DNA of 64,000 nucleotides, taken from NCBI RefSeq assembly GCF_024763615.1, contig NC_077224.1:41984712-42048711 (forward strand), in the 5' to 3' direction. Position numbers and translations under genes: made by a program. Below are positions 33,887 through 46,423 of the stretch, in pieces (within the stretch, counting starts at the first letter, position 1; the number at the start of each line of letters is the position of its first letter). The notes beneath the pieces are model-generated. The model was not told the origin of the DNA and made no database searches. It saw only the letters and a program-made list of their open reading frames with translations. This stretch comes from Phlebotomus papatasi. Its lineage: Eukaryota; Arthropoda; Insecta; Diptera; Psychodidae.

Positions 33887-34322
33887 CGCACAATAACTTT
33901 TGTTTTGTAAATATGTTTTTGACACTTTAGTGAGAGTGAGTGAGATCTATATCTAGTCATCACGCTCTCTCTCATAGGAAATTTTGAAAACATGTTTACA
34001 AACAAAAGTTATTGTGCGCTGGGTATAATGACCACGACCAGTGCATAATAACTTTTGTTTGTAAACATGTTTTGAAAATCTCCCATGAGAATGAGCGAGG
34101 TGACTAGATCTAGATCTCACTCACTCTTATTAAAATATCAAAAACATGTTTACTAAACAAAATTTATTGTGCTTTCGCCATTATGCTCAGCGCACAATAA
34201 CTTTTGTTTGTAAACATGTTTTCAAAATTTCCCATGAGAATGAGCGAGATGACTAGATTTAGATCTCACTTACGCTCATTGAAATGCCAAATACATGTTT
34301 ACAAAACACAAGTTATTGTGCG
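33887..34322. mobile_element. Three tandem 132-bp palindromic MITEs
   Basis: Copies at 33887-34018, 34041-34172 and 34191-34322 are each 132 bp, each start CRCACAATAACTTTTGTTT and end in the inverted form, and each has a centre rich in AGATCTAGATCT. They are separated by only 22 and 18 bp. The starts are 154 and 150 bp apart. Confidence 0.85.
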
Positions 34323-34666
34323 TTGGGCATTAGTCCATAATAATAGTCGATATTTATGTGCCAGAAGGTAAACAAGAATGGGACTGGGCACATTATAGTT
34401 GATTTAGTTTCGAAAAGCAGATTTTGAGATATTCGATATCGAAATTTCAAAATCCATTTATGGGTTTTTTATCGCACCTAGTGGTAATTAAACGAAATTG
34501 TGATAATACTTAAGAGTAATAGTATTTTATATCATTTTAAGATTCAATTATGGATGGCCCATATAATTTGAATCCACAAAGCTTAGGCCTTGCTGGAGGA
34601 AGTCAAGCATCGCCTTTAATGACAGTACAATACTGAAAATTTTCTTGGTTAATATACAAAACAGTA

Positions 34667-35498
34667 GGGGAGACTGGGGCAAAAAGTCACAAATTGAAAA
34701 TTTGAAAATTCAATATCTTCCAAGATAAAAGAGATAGCGGCTAAAATTTTTTTTTAAATTAAAAAATATTGAAATTTTTAGCCCTATTTTTCAAATGTTT
34801 TCCTTACAGCAGATTTCAATTTTGACCTACTTATTTTCCAAAATTTATGCACTCGTAAATATTTCCTAAATTATTTGGATTCTTTGAATACGAGACCACT
34901 ATAAATTTAATAATTATACAAAGATTCTTATCTCTAGAAATTCCTTTTATTAAAAATGACCACTTGGGGTAAAAAGTAACAAAACGTATGGAGCAAAAAG
35001 TAAGAAAAACCGAAACAATTTCTGATGTTTCATGGCGAGAAGAAACGTCATTTCCGCGTCTCGCCGCTTCTTGTTTGTATTGGTCAAACGATTAGCAGTT
35101 TCTTCTGTTTTTTTTTTTAGCTTGAAAAGCACTTTTCTCGTTCAGATAGAGAAAACGGTGTTTTAAAAAGGTGTAGAGGAATAAATTTCCTATGAAAATA
35201 TGATACCTAGCTATTTTTTTTTAAATGTACGGAAGTCCGTAATAAAGCAAATCAAAATGTGATAATATCCCATACCTGGTACTATTTGCCCCAGCATTTT
35301 TGAGATGGTCACAAAATTACTTTTCAGAAAACAGCTCGTTAAATGTATTTCCTTACAAAATAGAGGAAAATGACTTTCATAAAGTTGTGGAACATTGAAT
35401 TTCTTATAAAACTGTACTAATTAGAAATTTCTAGGGCGCTAGGGTAGCTTGTTAAAAAATAAAATATCTGTTTTGTGACTTTTTGCCCCAGTCTCCCC
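34667..35498. mobile_element. TIR element, 832 bp, GGGGAGACTGGGGCAAAAAG
   Basis: TA-flanked, with perfect terminal inverted repeats GGGGAGACTGGGGCAAAAAG and, inward, GTCACAAA. The interior is AT-rich without a transposase. Single-ended remains with the same terminus lie at 47922 and 53854, and the 929-bp pair at 41792 and 43695 has a variant terminus. Confidence 0.8.
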
Positions 35499-36879
35499 TA
35501 TTGCAACTATTACATATTCAAAAGTAAGATTTTTATCACGATAATTTGAATAATACTATAACATTAAAAAAAGTTAAAATATAATTTTTTATTATGCTAA
35601 TAATTTTGCATATCTCTTTTTGTGTATAAAATGGTCTTTGGATCTAATGGCTATATTTATATAGGCTGTGATAATTCATTACTGTATCGTGAATAAAGTA
35701 ACAAGTTTCAAAGTAAACAAGATTAAAAATTTATTGTAAATTGAGCTTTTTTCATTACCTCGCTTAAAATTCCATCATCATTAGCGTATGGTGATGAGCA
35801 CATGAATTATGAAATTCAGTGTCGTATTTTGAGATAAAGTCAAGGATAGAGTATTGCACTACCAAGTAATCAATAGAAAGATAGAACACGTTCTCTAGCC
35901 GATTCTTAAGAACATTTACTTGCACAAGAGTACCTGCAAAACATGTGTAAATATTTTTCTTTATAATCTCCAAAAAAATTGTCTGAAATGCTCATAAATC
36001 ATTTTTATAAGTTTACTATATTTCCTTAAATTTCTTTAAGTAAACAAATTAGACAAGTTTGCTTACAATAAGCGCTTCTGCAGTTTTGTTGGGAGTAAGG
36101 CATAAAATGTGGAGTATTTGGTTGGCAGTGACAGTGTCTAGTGGGAATATGTTATGTAGCTTTGACATATAAATTTTGCATTGCATTGAAAAGTGCTACA
36201 TTAGTGTGATTCCAAACTCAGAGCTTTCACCTGAATTTTTTTAGCAAATCCAACTTCAGTCGTTTGGAGTAAGTTTCGGCCTTGTGGGATCGGATACAAA
36301 TTTTCTAGAAATACATTTTGGCACTCATCACTAATAGAACATAGGCGAAAATCTATCTTTTCGTGATCTTGTTAGTGTCAGTTTATTTCTTTATAATAAC
36401 TGCTAGTTGTAGAAGTGAGAAAATGGTTATAGATTTTATTTGAGATTTTTGAATCGAAAGTTACAAGACGATTAAATCAGATTTTCAGCAAAGTATTCCT
36501 TGAATAGACAAATTGATCATTTTTTAAAGGAAAGAACATTTGTGATCAGTATTAAATAAAAGAAACTTGATCAGTAAATAAAAAAAATATGAAAGTAGAA
36601 ACTTATAATTCACCGGAGATAGAGACGGAGCTCTGCAAAAAATATTGTTTTTTGTAAATTTTTTTGGGTGCATTATTAGCTTACTAATCGAAATTTGTCT
36701 ATTAGAATAAAATCATCTCAAAGTTGAAAATGAAAATTGATCCACAAGAGAGTATTTAAAAAAATCTTTAACCTTTAATTTAATTTTAGAAAAAACGTTC
36801 AGAAACTTTACCGTACTGATACAGACCGGTTTGGAATTTCAAGATCTTTCAAATAAATCCAAATTTTGACCAAATCCGT
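35499..36879. other. Intronic, nothing recognised
   Basis: Part of Sur intron 2. No exon, RNA gene or repeat boundary could be supported. Confidence 0.4.
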
Positions 36880-37220
36880 TTAAAAATAAGACCTATCTTG
36901 AATAACTCAAGATAGCGATTTCACCGGTCATAGGTCTCTATGGAAGAAATGTTCAGCTAGACTAGCTATAAAATATATCCGAAAATCATTGAGAAAGCTT
37001 TAGTCAATTTCAAGATAAGTTAAAAAGTTAAGAAAGTTATTTCAAGTTAAGAAAGGGTAGGGTGATTTTAGTAAGCCTGTTCGCTAGAGAATATTGTCTT
37101 TCAGTTGGGGGCGATCTTTAAAAACCGGAAGCAAATATTTCTTACCGATTGAAAGCCAGGATATTGAGGCTTTGAAAAAATTGGATACTACTCTGTTTTG
37201 GAGTTCGAACAGCAGTTAAC
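36880..37220. repeat. Dispersed repeat, copy 2 (diverged)
   Basis: Shares with 4715-5042 the order AACTCAAGATAGCGATTT, then TATATCCGAAAATCA, then GACTCGAGCAG-like GTTCGAACAGCAG. A worn copy of the same family. Confidence 0.4.
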
Positions 37221-37696
37221 AAAATCTTTAATTTCGATCAGTACTCTCCCTTAGAACGTTTTAGCCTTCGAATTATGTGAATATTCTTTAAGTTTGTCCA
37301 TGAGATTTACACATTTCTATTAAATATTTGTTAGCTTACTATCGATTATTAATAATTATGTGATAATAAAGTCTCTTAGAAAAAATAAAAGAGAATTCAC
37401 ATTATTCGAAGGCATGAACGTTTGGAAGGGAGAGTACTTTCTCCTAGTATTTTGTATATTATCTGTAAAAAGAAATAAATAGTTCAACTTCGATTAGTAA
37501 AAAAAACAATTTTGCTCAGTAAAAAAATAAATTTGGCCACTAAAAAATTTTAGTCAATTACTAAATGAATTTTGGTCAGTGAAACTAGATTTTAGTCAGT
37601 AAAAAAGTTAAACTTATTCAATATAAGAAATTAATTTTTGTCTGAAAGACATACATTTTGATAAAAAAAACAATTTTGATTAGTAAAATGAATAAT

Positions 37697-37948
37697 AATG
37701 GCTTCAGCACGCCTTTTAGATCAGGAAAATTTCGAGAAGCCAAAATTCACATACTTTTTCTATGCTTTCGCATAAGTCTCTTCCACTCTTTCGTACTCTT
37801 CTTCTTTCTTTAAACTTTACTTCAAATTCAATTTAGATCAGTCTAATTTGAGGTGCGAAAAAATGAGATAGACGTGTATGAGAAAGATAGGGACTTGAAT
37901 TTAGATTTCATGAAATTTTCCTGATCTAAAAGGTGTACCGAAGGCATA
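37697..37948. mobile_element. Complete TTTTAGATCAGGAAAATTTC MITE
   Basis: GGCTTCAGCACGCCTTTTAG followed by ATCAGGAAAATTT at the left; the right end reads inward GCCTTCGGTACACCTTTTAG followed by the same ATCAGGAAAATTT. It is about 250 bp and can fold end to end. It is the best reference copy for the family (27663, 30097, 30900, 31157, 31401). Confidence 0.8.
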
Positions 37949-38479
37949 ATCATCAATTTTGATTGTAAAGAATGAATTTTGATTAGTAAAAGAAAATCAT
38001 TTATATTACTGATTGTGATTACTATTACTCTACTATTATGAATAAAGTTTAAAAAAATAGCGTAGTCGTCCTTAAACCTGTGCTAAATGTTCCAATTTGT
38101 GAACACGATGCTTTTGCTCAGAAGTTAGATCCCTCAAGAACTTTACTTAAGCAGGATAAATATTTGAATTGAATAAATAATGCGAAACTTTTTTGGGATC
38201 CCCGAGATCCCGAGATTGGATCTCCCGAGATTTAATTCGTTACAAGTATTCTGAGGAAACTTTCACAGGCAATATCCAAAAATCCTAGCCACTAGAAGTT
38301 TATCAAGGCTTCTTCTAAAGGCGGATAAATATGTATATATTGCAATGTGGTGTTTTTCATTGAAAATTCTGGGAGTTACTTTTGAGTTTGAAGCATTTCT
38401 CACTTTTGGACATTTTCAGTGCAGGGATAGAGATCTCATGGCAGCGCATTTATGATGATATCTGATAAATTATTTGCAG

Positions 38480-38655
38480 GTTGGCTCTATCTTGTCGTGT
38501 TCACCGATGTTCTACAGTTTATCACAAAGATATGTAAAGTAGCATGGCTCTCTCGCAACCTGGAATTATTGTGTCTACAGCCAGTCTTAATGATGTGCTC
38601 GACAATTTTGTTCTTTCTGCTAACACTTTTGGATTCCTTCGTGACATACAAAGAG
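38480..38655 (+). CDS. Sur: Sur exon 3: TM4 and TM5 of TMD0
   Basis: Residues 120-178. Acceptor ATTATTTGCAG, donor AAAGAG before GTGAGA, phase 1 in and phase 0 out. It reads GWLYLVVFTDVLQFITKICK, then VAWLSRNLELLCLQPVLMMC, then TILFFLLTLLDSFVTYKE. The FITK motif aligns with vertebrate SUR1 (LAFITKTIKF), and the last helix with LTGLLVILYGMLLLVEVN. With exons 1 and 2 this completes the five-helix TMD0. The next in-frame codons past the donor run into a stop, which supports the splice site. Confidence 0.9.
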
Positions 38656-39471
38656 GTGAGAGGTTAAGATATTTCTTGTCTAAAATATCCCCAAAAGCAG
38701 CGCTCTCCCGCTGCTGATATTTTCCATAGATATTTGGGGTATTTTCTTAAAACATTTTTACGAGTTTTCTGACACTTTAAGATGCAGGGCTTTATTTTGA
38801 ATTCTTTTCCGTGGAAATTCCTTCACTTTTCTCGGAGTTAAATTCTCTTATCACAATCCCATAGAGTACTTGCCATAAAATAAACATGGAAAGATACAAC
38901 CCTAGTGTCGCAATGGTTCTAATAAAGTACTCTCCTTTTTGTCTTTTTTGAACTTGTTTCCTGGAACTTTAATGCTTCGCTTAATTCGTTTACTTCAACA
39001 TTTTGCACGGAAAATACAATACAATGGCAAAGGAAACTTTGCAAAATGCTCGAATTCTTGTGTGTGTACTAATTTTAACCAATTTTAGCTCATTTAAACC
39101 AGTTTACAAATCCTAAGAACTATAAAAAAATAGTATTGCAGCGATATTAATTAAATTTCTAATAAACGAGACGAAATGAGAATCAATCCATTCGTTATGA
39201 ACTTAAAAACCTTTCAAATTCAAATCATGACCAATTCGGATCACACATAAACCATTTTAAGAAGTCCAAGATGGGTTTCGATAAATAACTAAGGCTCTTG
39301 GGTTTAAAGACATTTGTGGGTCCAAGACTTTTCTTGCATGTGCGCAAGAGACATATTTCGAATTTTAAAACAATTTTGGCACAAATTAAAAAATAAACAT
39401 TTTTTTTATTTGAGATTATTTACAATCTCATTTTAGGGTATATCGAAATATTGAAATACGTTTTTGCCCTA

Positions 39472-39940
39472 CACAGAAAAAAATATTTTGTAAAAATGTT
39501 CGTAAATGTTTGTGAATTTCTATTGGGGTGTTACGAAATGCTCGTAAATCGTATAACCCACAAGCAAGTTCGTAAAAGTTTGTACTTTTTTCACAAATAT
39601 TGTTCGTAACATGATCACTTGACGAGCATTTTTTGTACTTTTACAAACATTTGTTCGTAAACACACAAAAATGTTCGTAAAATTTTGTCATTTGTTCGTA
39701 AATTTTTGGTTGTCTGACGAACATTTACGAACAAATACAAAATTTTACGAACTTTTTTGTGAAATGTTTGTAAAAGTACAAAAAATGCTCGTCAAGTGCT
39801 CATGTTACGAACAATGTTTGTGTAAAAGTACAAACTTTTACGAACTCGTTTGTGGGTTATACGATTTACGAACATTTCGTAAGTCCCCCATAGGAATTCA
39901 CAAACATTTACGAACGTTTTTAAAAATATTTTTTTCTGTG
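39472..39940. mobile_element. 469-bp near-perfect palindrome, TA target
   Basis: CACAGAAAAAAATATTTTG at the left and its complement at the right (ending TTTTTCTGTG) are flanked by TA. The pairing continues through GTTCGTAAATGTTTGTGAAT and the inner TTACGAACATT/AATGTTCGTAA repeats to the centre near 39710. The 90-codon frame 39671-39943 is a by-product of the TTCGTAAA repetition. Confidence 0.85.
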
Positions 39941-39954
39941 TAAGGTTAATCGGA

Positions 39955-40285
39955 TCTTCGAGATATGGCCGGAGACATGACTATTTTAAAATTCGATTTT
40001 TACCCATCTAGCTTGGGCTAAGGGGTCGAGCAGGCTTAAATTTTTCTTTTAATCCAATAGTTCTAGACTAAGCTATAACATACTAAAATTTGAGACCGAT
40101 CCATGTCATAAAGGCTGAGATATTGTGAAAACAAAATTTAGGGGTGTTCCAAAATGTCGTCACCATCTGATGTCGCCCACGCGTAATATTTAGCCTTTGG
40201 CGAAAACCGCTTTTCGATATGTATTTCCGTTCTCTCGCCAGAAGCGTTTGTACTACGTAGAATAGACCGGCCGGACGGCCACGAA
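39955..40285 (+). repeat. Worn fragment related to the 1.8-kb elements
   Basis: CTATAACATACTAAAATTTG followed by GACCGATCCATGTCATA, then GGCGAAAACCGC and a CGGCCGGACGGCC segment, recur in the same order in the elements at 48381-50205 and 58955-62042. It is an older, truncated relative. Confidence 0.65.
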
Positions 40286-41791
40286 AATCGGTCTTTTACT
40301 GGTATGATATGCGTGATCTGTGAGAGTCAAAACGTGAAGAAAGAATCTTCACTATCACAGAAGCTGTGATTGTAAAGAATCTTTGCTAAATTGACTTCTT
40401 TTGAAAGGGGCTTATTTATAGTGGGGGTCACTTAAGATCATAAGTATGATATCTCATACCATTTGATCGCTAGTTTTGTAATAGATACATGGAAAATCGT
40501 GAAAATAGAACAAAAAAATACACTGTAGTATCTTCTTAACTTTGCAATTACAAAATTATTACTTTGTTTGGGTGTGAGGGGTTGTAATTTATGTAAACTC
40601 AAAATCAATGGATTAATAATTATTACATTGTATTATTCTCATCTTGAGTTCGAGCAAAAACAAGCCAACATCCTCACCTCACTAATAAAATCATTTTCAA
40701 CCCTACTTCAACCATGAACCATGAAGTATTTCTTCGGTTAACAATGTCCGTCGAGGTGCAAAATTTTGTAAGCCAAGTGAATGTTAATGCGAGATATATT
40801 GTGTATCACGCAATCAGGCGAAAATGTTCCCGTAACTTTCATTTAATTAGAAAACTTGCAGTTTTTGTATGGTATTACGGGGTGAAGGTTTGGTCAGGTG
40901 GAGTATGAGATGTTAAATTGGTTAATTTTATATAAATAACATTCACAGTAACTACAAAAGTTACGAAGAATATGTATTTTGCATTACCGGGGCTTTCAGG
41001 TGGTACACCTTTTCTCTTTTATTCTGAAGAAAGTACTGCGGGAAAAATTATAAAATGAGAAATTATTAGAAACTTTTCACAAAAGTTGTTTTGAATGTAC
41101 TTTGGTTACACAGTTAAATCATAAGTATGTTTGTTTTTGCACAGATTGCAATCTTTAATGCTATTTTCAAATTAATGTCCAAATATCAGAAAGTTGTTTG
41201 TGGCATTTGCATAAAATACATAACTTTAACATCATACTCGAGGAAAGGATATGGATATTTTGTTTTGACAAGCATTTCTAGTGGTAATTAAATTGAAAAT
41301 TTAATATATTAGAGCAGGGGGAATGCAGTATTTCACAAAATCTGTTTGTCTTAAGAATAACAATTTAAATTGGAAATTTGACGTCCTTTACGCTTGAAGG
41401 AGATATTCTTTCTTAATTCTACTACAAATTTCCAAATAAATAATACAAAATTTAAAAATAAAATTTTGTCTTTAATTAATCACTACTTTTAACATTACTG
41501 ATAGAAAGTTTTTTTTTTCAAGTATCGATAGAGAAAAATTTAATTATTTGAAGGAAACATTTCTTTGAAATTCTTACACAAAAAAATGAATTGGCAAAGA
41601 AATTTCCGGTGATTTTATCTCAATTGGTGAAATTTAATAATAACTACTAAAAAATGACGAGAATTTTATAAAGTCCTCAGTAAAACTTACCCTGTTGTTT
41701 TGCAAAGTTACCTTAAGTTAAGAATAATATGAATGTTATGTATGTCTCTGGAGGAAAAGTTATGAAAACTCAGGGGAGGGTGGGGCAGTTA
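40286..41791. other. Intronic, nothing recognised
   Basis: AT-rich part of Sur intron 3. The 64-codon frame 40714-40908 has no support. Confidence 0.4.
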
Positions 41792-42720
41792 GGGGAGACA
41801 GGGGTAGAATTAGCCAGCAAATGAAGCTTTTTTTTCGCGAGTGGCTTGTGAAAAAATGATAAGTTTTGTCTAATATTTTTATGTTTCATAAGTAGCATTA
41901 GGATATTGGCTATATGAAACAGTGTAGTTCAAAGTTCTAAAATCCTTGGCTTTTTCTTGAGAGGATAATGAAAAAAGTACTGCACATTGGCTACACTTAC
42001 CCCTGCCTGGGTAGAAATAGCCACTTTTGGGGTACTAATTGCCACTAGTTTCCCAGATGAAATTTTAAACTGGAGATACCAAATATTGTTTCACTTGATA
42101 CACTGAAGCCCACTGATGCTAAATATGTTACTTAAACCTAAAGAAAAGGGCTTTAGCCAACTTTTTTATGACATTTTTGTAATTGAGGCAAAATTAATGC
42201 AAACATTCTGAAAAAATCTATTTCTCAAGTTGCTCATACAAATGGCAGTATTGCTTGGAATATCAATAGTACTTTTTCATCTAACAATTATCCATCTATT
42301 AGTGAAAAATCATTGATAGTTTTAGCCCGCCACGGAAGAGTGACTACAACTGCCCCGAGGGCTGTTTCGGTGTTTATCATCTTATATAAAAAAGTGGATA
42401 ATTATTATCCAAGTGAAAAATATTTTTTAATTAGGTTTATTAAACCAGAAACGAGGTAAAATTATGAAATCTTGACTAGAAACTCAGACAACCAAATGCT
42501 GGTCCAAAAACTGTAACATCAAAACTACAATTTTATACCCATTTTATAAAAATGCTTCTAAATTGTAGGATAACAGGATCAGACTTATAAATATTTCTGG
42601 GAATATGGAGATGTGTTCCTACTTCCATTAAAAAATACTTTGCTCGATGTACATTTTAAGAAAAACGAGAAAAATCCACTGTCTACTTTTACCCCTGGCT
42701 ATAGGTACCCCGGTCTCCCC
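41792..42720 (+). mobile_element. TIR element, 929 bp, copy A
   Basis: TA flanks; left terminus GGGGAGACAGGGGTAGAATT, right (inward) GGGGAGACCGGGGTACCTAT. It is nearly identical to copy B at 43695-44623, which has the same length but the opposite orientation. No transposase frame. Confidence 0.85.
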
Positions 42721-43694
42721 TACAAGAATGCAGAACTTACGAAGATGTACAATTTTGAGTTAAGTTTTTGAGTTTAGCAGAGACATTAGCTGGACCTAAT
42801 TAGCAATAATTATTCAAAAATGTTTGGCAAAGATTCTAAAAAACTTCGTTCGTTTGAAACTACAAATTAAAATTTCCTTTAAGTTTTTGGGTAGAATCAC
42901 ATATTAACTATAAAAGAACTTCAATGTTTGTTTTTGATTAGTAAACCTCTTTCAAGGATTTTTTTCAAAAATTAATTAGGTAATATGAACAAATTAAAAT
43001 AATAATTGCAGACTCAAACAGGATGAAGAATGTTAAAGAATCTAACTTTAAGTATCGATTTACAAAACGTTTCATTTAAGCGGGAAAACAAGACATTTTC
43101 ATATTTTAGTGAACAGTTTTTCAATGAATTTTATAAAATTGTCCTTTAATTACATCGTAGGGCTTTGGAATACTTAGAACAGTGACTGATGATGAACATT
43201 ACGTATCTTTAAGCTTGACAATAAATTAAAATTCAATAATTTGTACGGGTGACATGATTTTTTGAATTTTGGAAAACATAGAATAAAAAGATTTTAAATG
43301 TTGATAGAAAAAAATCAGGACTTAACCGCGACGAATGCTTATCATATAGAGCAAAATGACGTATTTTGGAACCAATTTTAATTAGAAAATTTGAGATTTC
43401 CTCAGTGTTTTTAGAAGGGCAAACAGAAAAAAAGACCACGAAGAAGTACGTACTTCCTACTGGTATTTTTCCTTAACCTATCTGAAGCAGTGAGGAAATC
43501 TCAAAATTCTCAATTTGAAATGATTTTGAATTGCCCGATTTTACCCTATAAGCCCTATAAGGACTTTCTAACAAGTTGTATCTGACAAATTTAACGAATA
43601 CGTGAGAAGAAGGTCAACGTGTGTAATGTTTCTTTTCACCATGGATAATAACTTTAAAAATGTTCTACATTGTGAATTAGTATTTAACGCCATA

Positions 43695-44623
43695 GGGGAG
43701 ACCGGGGTACCTATAGCCAGGGGTAAAAGTAGACAGTGGATTTTTCTCGTTTTTCTTAAAATGTACATCGTGCAAAGTATTTTTTAATGAAAGTAGGAAC
43801 ACATCCCCATATTCCCAGAAATATTTATAACTCTGATCCTGTTATCCTACAATTTAGAAGCATTTTTATAAAATGGGTATAAAATTGTAGTTTTGATGTT
43901 ACAGTTTTTGGACCAGCATTTGGTTTTCTGAGTTTCTAGTCAAGATTTCATAGTTTTACCTCGTTTCTGGTTTAATAAATCTAATTAAAAAATATTTTTC
44001 ACTTGGATAATAATTATCCACTTTTTTATATAAGATGATAAACACTGAAACAGCCCTCGGGGCAGTTGTGGTCACTCTTCCGTGGCGGGCTAAAACTATC
44101 AATGATTTTTCACTAATAGATGGATAATTGTTAGATGAAAAAGTACTATTGATATTCCAAGCAATATTGCCATTTGTATGAGCAACTTGAGAAATAGATT
44201 TTTTCAGAATGTTTGCATTAATTTTGCCTCAATTACAAAAATGTCATAAAAAAGTTGGCTAAAGCCCTTTTCTTTAGGTTTAAGTAACATATTTAGCATC
44301 AGTGGGCTTCAGTGTATCAAGTGAAACAATATTTGGTATCTCCAGTTTAAAATTTCATCTGGGAAACTAGTGGCAATTAGTATCCCAAAAGTGGCTATTT
44401 CTACCCAGGCCGGGGCAAGTGTAACCAATGTGTCATACTTTTTTCATTATCCTCTCTAGAAAATGGCAAGGATTTTAGAACTTTGAACTACACTGTTTCA
44501 TATAGCCAATATCCTAATGCTACTTATGAAACATAAAAATATTAGACAAAACTTATCATTTTTTCACAAGCCACTCCCGAAAAAAAAGCTTCATTTGCTG
44601 GCTAATTCTACCCCTGTCTCCCC
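43695..44623 (-). mobile_element. TIR element, 929 bp, copy B (inverted relative to A)
   Basis: TA flanks; begins GGGGAGACCGGGGTACCTAT and ends CTACCCCTGTCTCCCC. Scattered single-base differences from copy A (for example GGCTACACTTACCCCTGCC in A against GGTTACACTTGCCCCGGCC in B) show independent ageing after a recent common source. The two lie 974 bp apart. Confidence 0.85.
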
Positions 44624-44989
44624 TATATCCTTATAAAAAACAGCGTTTCAGTAATTGTGCTTTGGTTTTCTTTATCTGTCTCAGTACATTGATCTACTAA
44701 AATTTTATATTATTTCAATTGAATGTTTTTTTATATATAATATATTTTTATAATAATAAAATTTATAATAATTAAACTTATATTTTTGAAATATTATTTG
44801 ACGTTCAGATAATAATCAACAATTGTCAAAGTTATGTTTTTCTTGTTTCTGAAATTACATTTTGTAATCCACTAGCTAAAGAGTTTAGAAAATTATAACT
44901 TCATAATAGTTTTGTTTCTTTAAAAATTTGAAAAATACTAATATTTAATAATAATAAAAAATATATATATCTGGAGATATTGGTTTTAA

Positions 44990-45115
44990 TGTTGGGCTTT
45001 ACCGTAGACTGGAAGTTCATATCTTTTACCGTTTAAGCCCAAGAGCGGTGACAAGTTTAAAAAAAAGTCAGATATATATTTGCTCCCTCTTTGAGTTCGA
45101 GCAGTAAAAAGTTGA
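44990..45115. repeat. Dispersed repeat, copy 3
   Basis: Shares ATATCTTTTACCGTTTAAGC, GCGGTGACAAGTTTAAAAAA and CTTTGAGTTCGAGCAG with 4947-5042. Confidence 0.55.
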
Positions 45116-45583
45116 AAGTCACATAAAAGGCGGTATGTGGCTATCAAAAGCTAGGAAATCATTTCAAGAGGAAAATATCATACATAAATAGACATGTAAA
45201 TCCGTTCGGATTTTTTCAAAGGTTAGAACTCCACAGAGAGAGCAGTATATATAATTCCTTGACCCTTAACCCCATCTAAGGGCTCACATTTTAGTTGAAT
45301 TTTGGAAATCTGACGTCACGTTGTTTGTTTGTAAAATTCTTTTGTTTGTCCGACCTAGTGTTAATCCGTACCGCGCCTATAAAGACCCAGCGATATACCG
45401 AAATGGTATATATACGAAAATACTGTTTAATCATTCCTAATAACAGGTTTTCAAGGTCAAAATGGCACTAGGAAACGTATTTTTCAACCAAAAGGGGTCA
45501 TGTAAGGTCATTGAAATAAATAAAAGAAATAAATGTTTTAACATTAAGTAAATTTGAATAATTCAAGAATGACTTTAAGAGTA

Positions 45584-46016
45584 GGGGGAAGTGGGGCAAC
45601 TTTGAAAGTGGGACTCCTTTGAAATTGGGATTTTTCACCTATTTGCAAATAAAATTGAGCCTTATCGTTTAGCCTTATTTAGTTGCACAAAAAGATTGAT
45701 AAGCTATATTATATCACGTTAAGGCTCAAATTTATTTAAAAATAGGTGAAAAATCCCAATTTCAAAGGTACCCCACTTTCAAAGGTGCCTCACTTCCCCC
45801 TATTGTGTTACTACTAAAAAGTCTGACTCAAAATATTAATTATATAGGGGGAAGTGGGTCACATTTAAATTAGGACAGCTTTACAATGTGGCTCTTTTCA
45901 CGTACTTAAATGAAACTGGAGTTTACAGTGAAATTTTTTAGCTCCACAAACCCATTGTGGAGCTAAATTACATTATTACAAGCCTCAATTTTTATTAAAG
46001 GTGCCCCAGCTCTCCT
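45584..46016. mobile_element. Two adjacent GGGGAAGTGGG MITEs
   Basis: 45584-45800 is complete: GGGGGAAGTGGGGCAACTTTG ... AAAGGTGCCTCACTTCCCCC, TA on both sides. 45847-46016 starts GGGGGAAGTGGGTCACATTT and ends AAGGTGCCCCAGCTCTCC. They share termini, but only part of the interior. Confidence 0.75.
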
Positions 46017-46079
46017 TAAGGAAAACACAAAAAAGTCACTAAAATATTCGCTATACGATGTACTAAATTAATTAAGGTA

Positions 46080-46421
46080 CAGTAGAGCCTCGCTATAGTC
46101 CATATTTGGTTCGAGATTTGACACTTGGGTCGCACTATAGTCCATGTCATTTTTTAAAATTATCAACGACTTTTAGTCTTGAAATTGCTCGAAGGCTTCC
46201 ACTTTCTTTGCGATTGTGGTACTTGTCCTCGCTCTTATCATTATGGATCACAATTATCACAACTACTCAACAAAATTTGTCAAAAATATTAAAATAATTA
46301 TCACAACATTGCATGTCGCGTACTAAAAAAAAAACATAACCTAACTTAAAATCATTGTTTTGAAATCAACGGCCGATAAATTGTGGACTATAGAGCGATG
46401 GCCTATAGCGGGGCTCTACTG
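46080..46421. mobile_element. CAGTAGAGCC-ended MITE, 342 bp, mariner/pogo-like
   Basis: TA duplication (46078, 46422). Termini CAGTAGAGCCTCGCTATAG and, inward from the right, CAGTAGAGCCCCGCTATAG. CAGT-initial TIRs with TA targets are usual for pogo/Tigger-type elements. No transposase. Confidence 0.8.
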
Positions 46422-46423
46422 TA

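Larger units (their letters stand above)
32406..38479 (+). other. Sur intron 2 (6.1 kb)
   Basis: Donor GTAAGTG, acceptor TTATTTGCAG. It contains elements at 32814-33017, 33055-33201, 33887-34322 (three copies), 34667-35498, a worn dispersed repeat at 36880-37215 and a MITE at 37697-37948. A small palindromic cluster of CCCGAGAT/ATCTCGGG motifs lies at 38197-38240. No nested gene is seen. Confidence 0.75.

Noticed and set aside
39671..39943. 90-codon frame
   Set aside because: Lies in the TTCGTAAA palindrome; the repeated residues follow from the DNA repeat.
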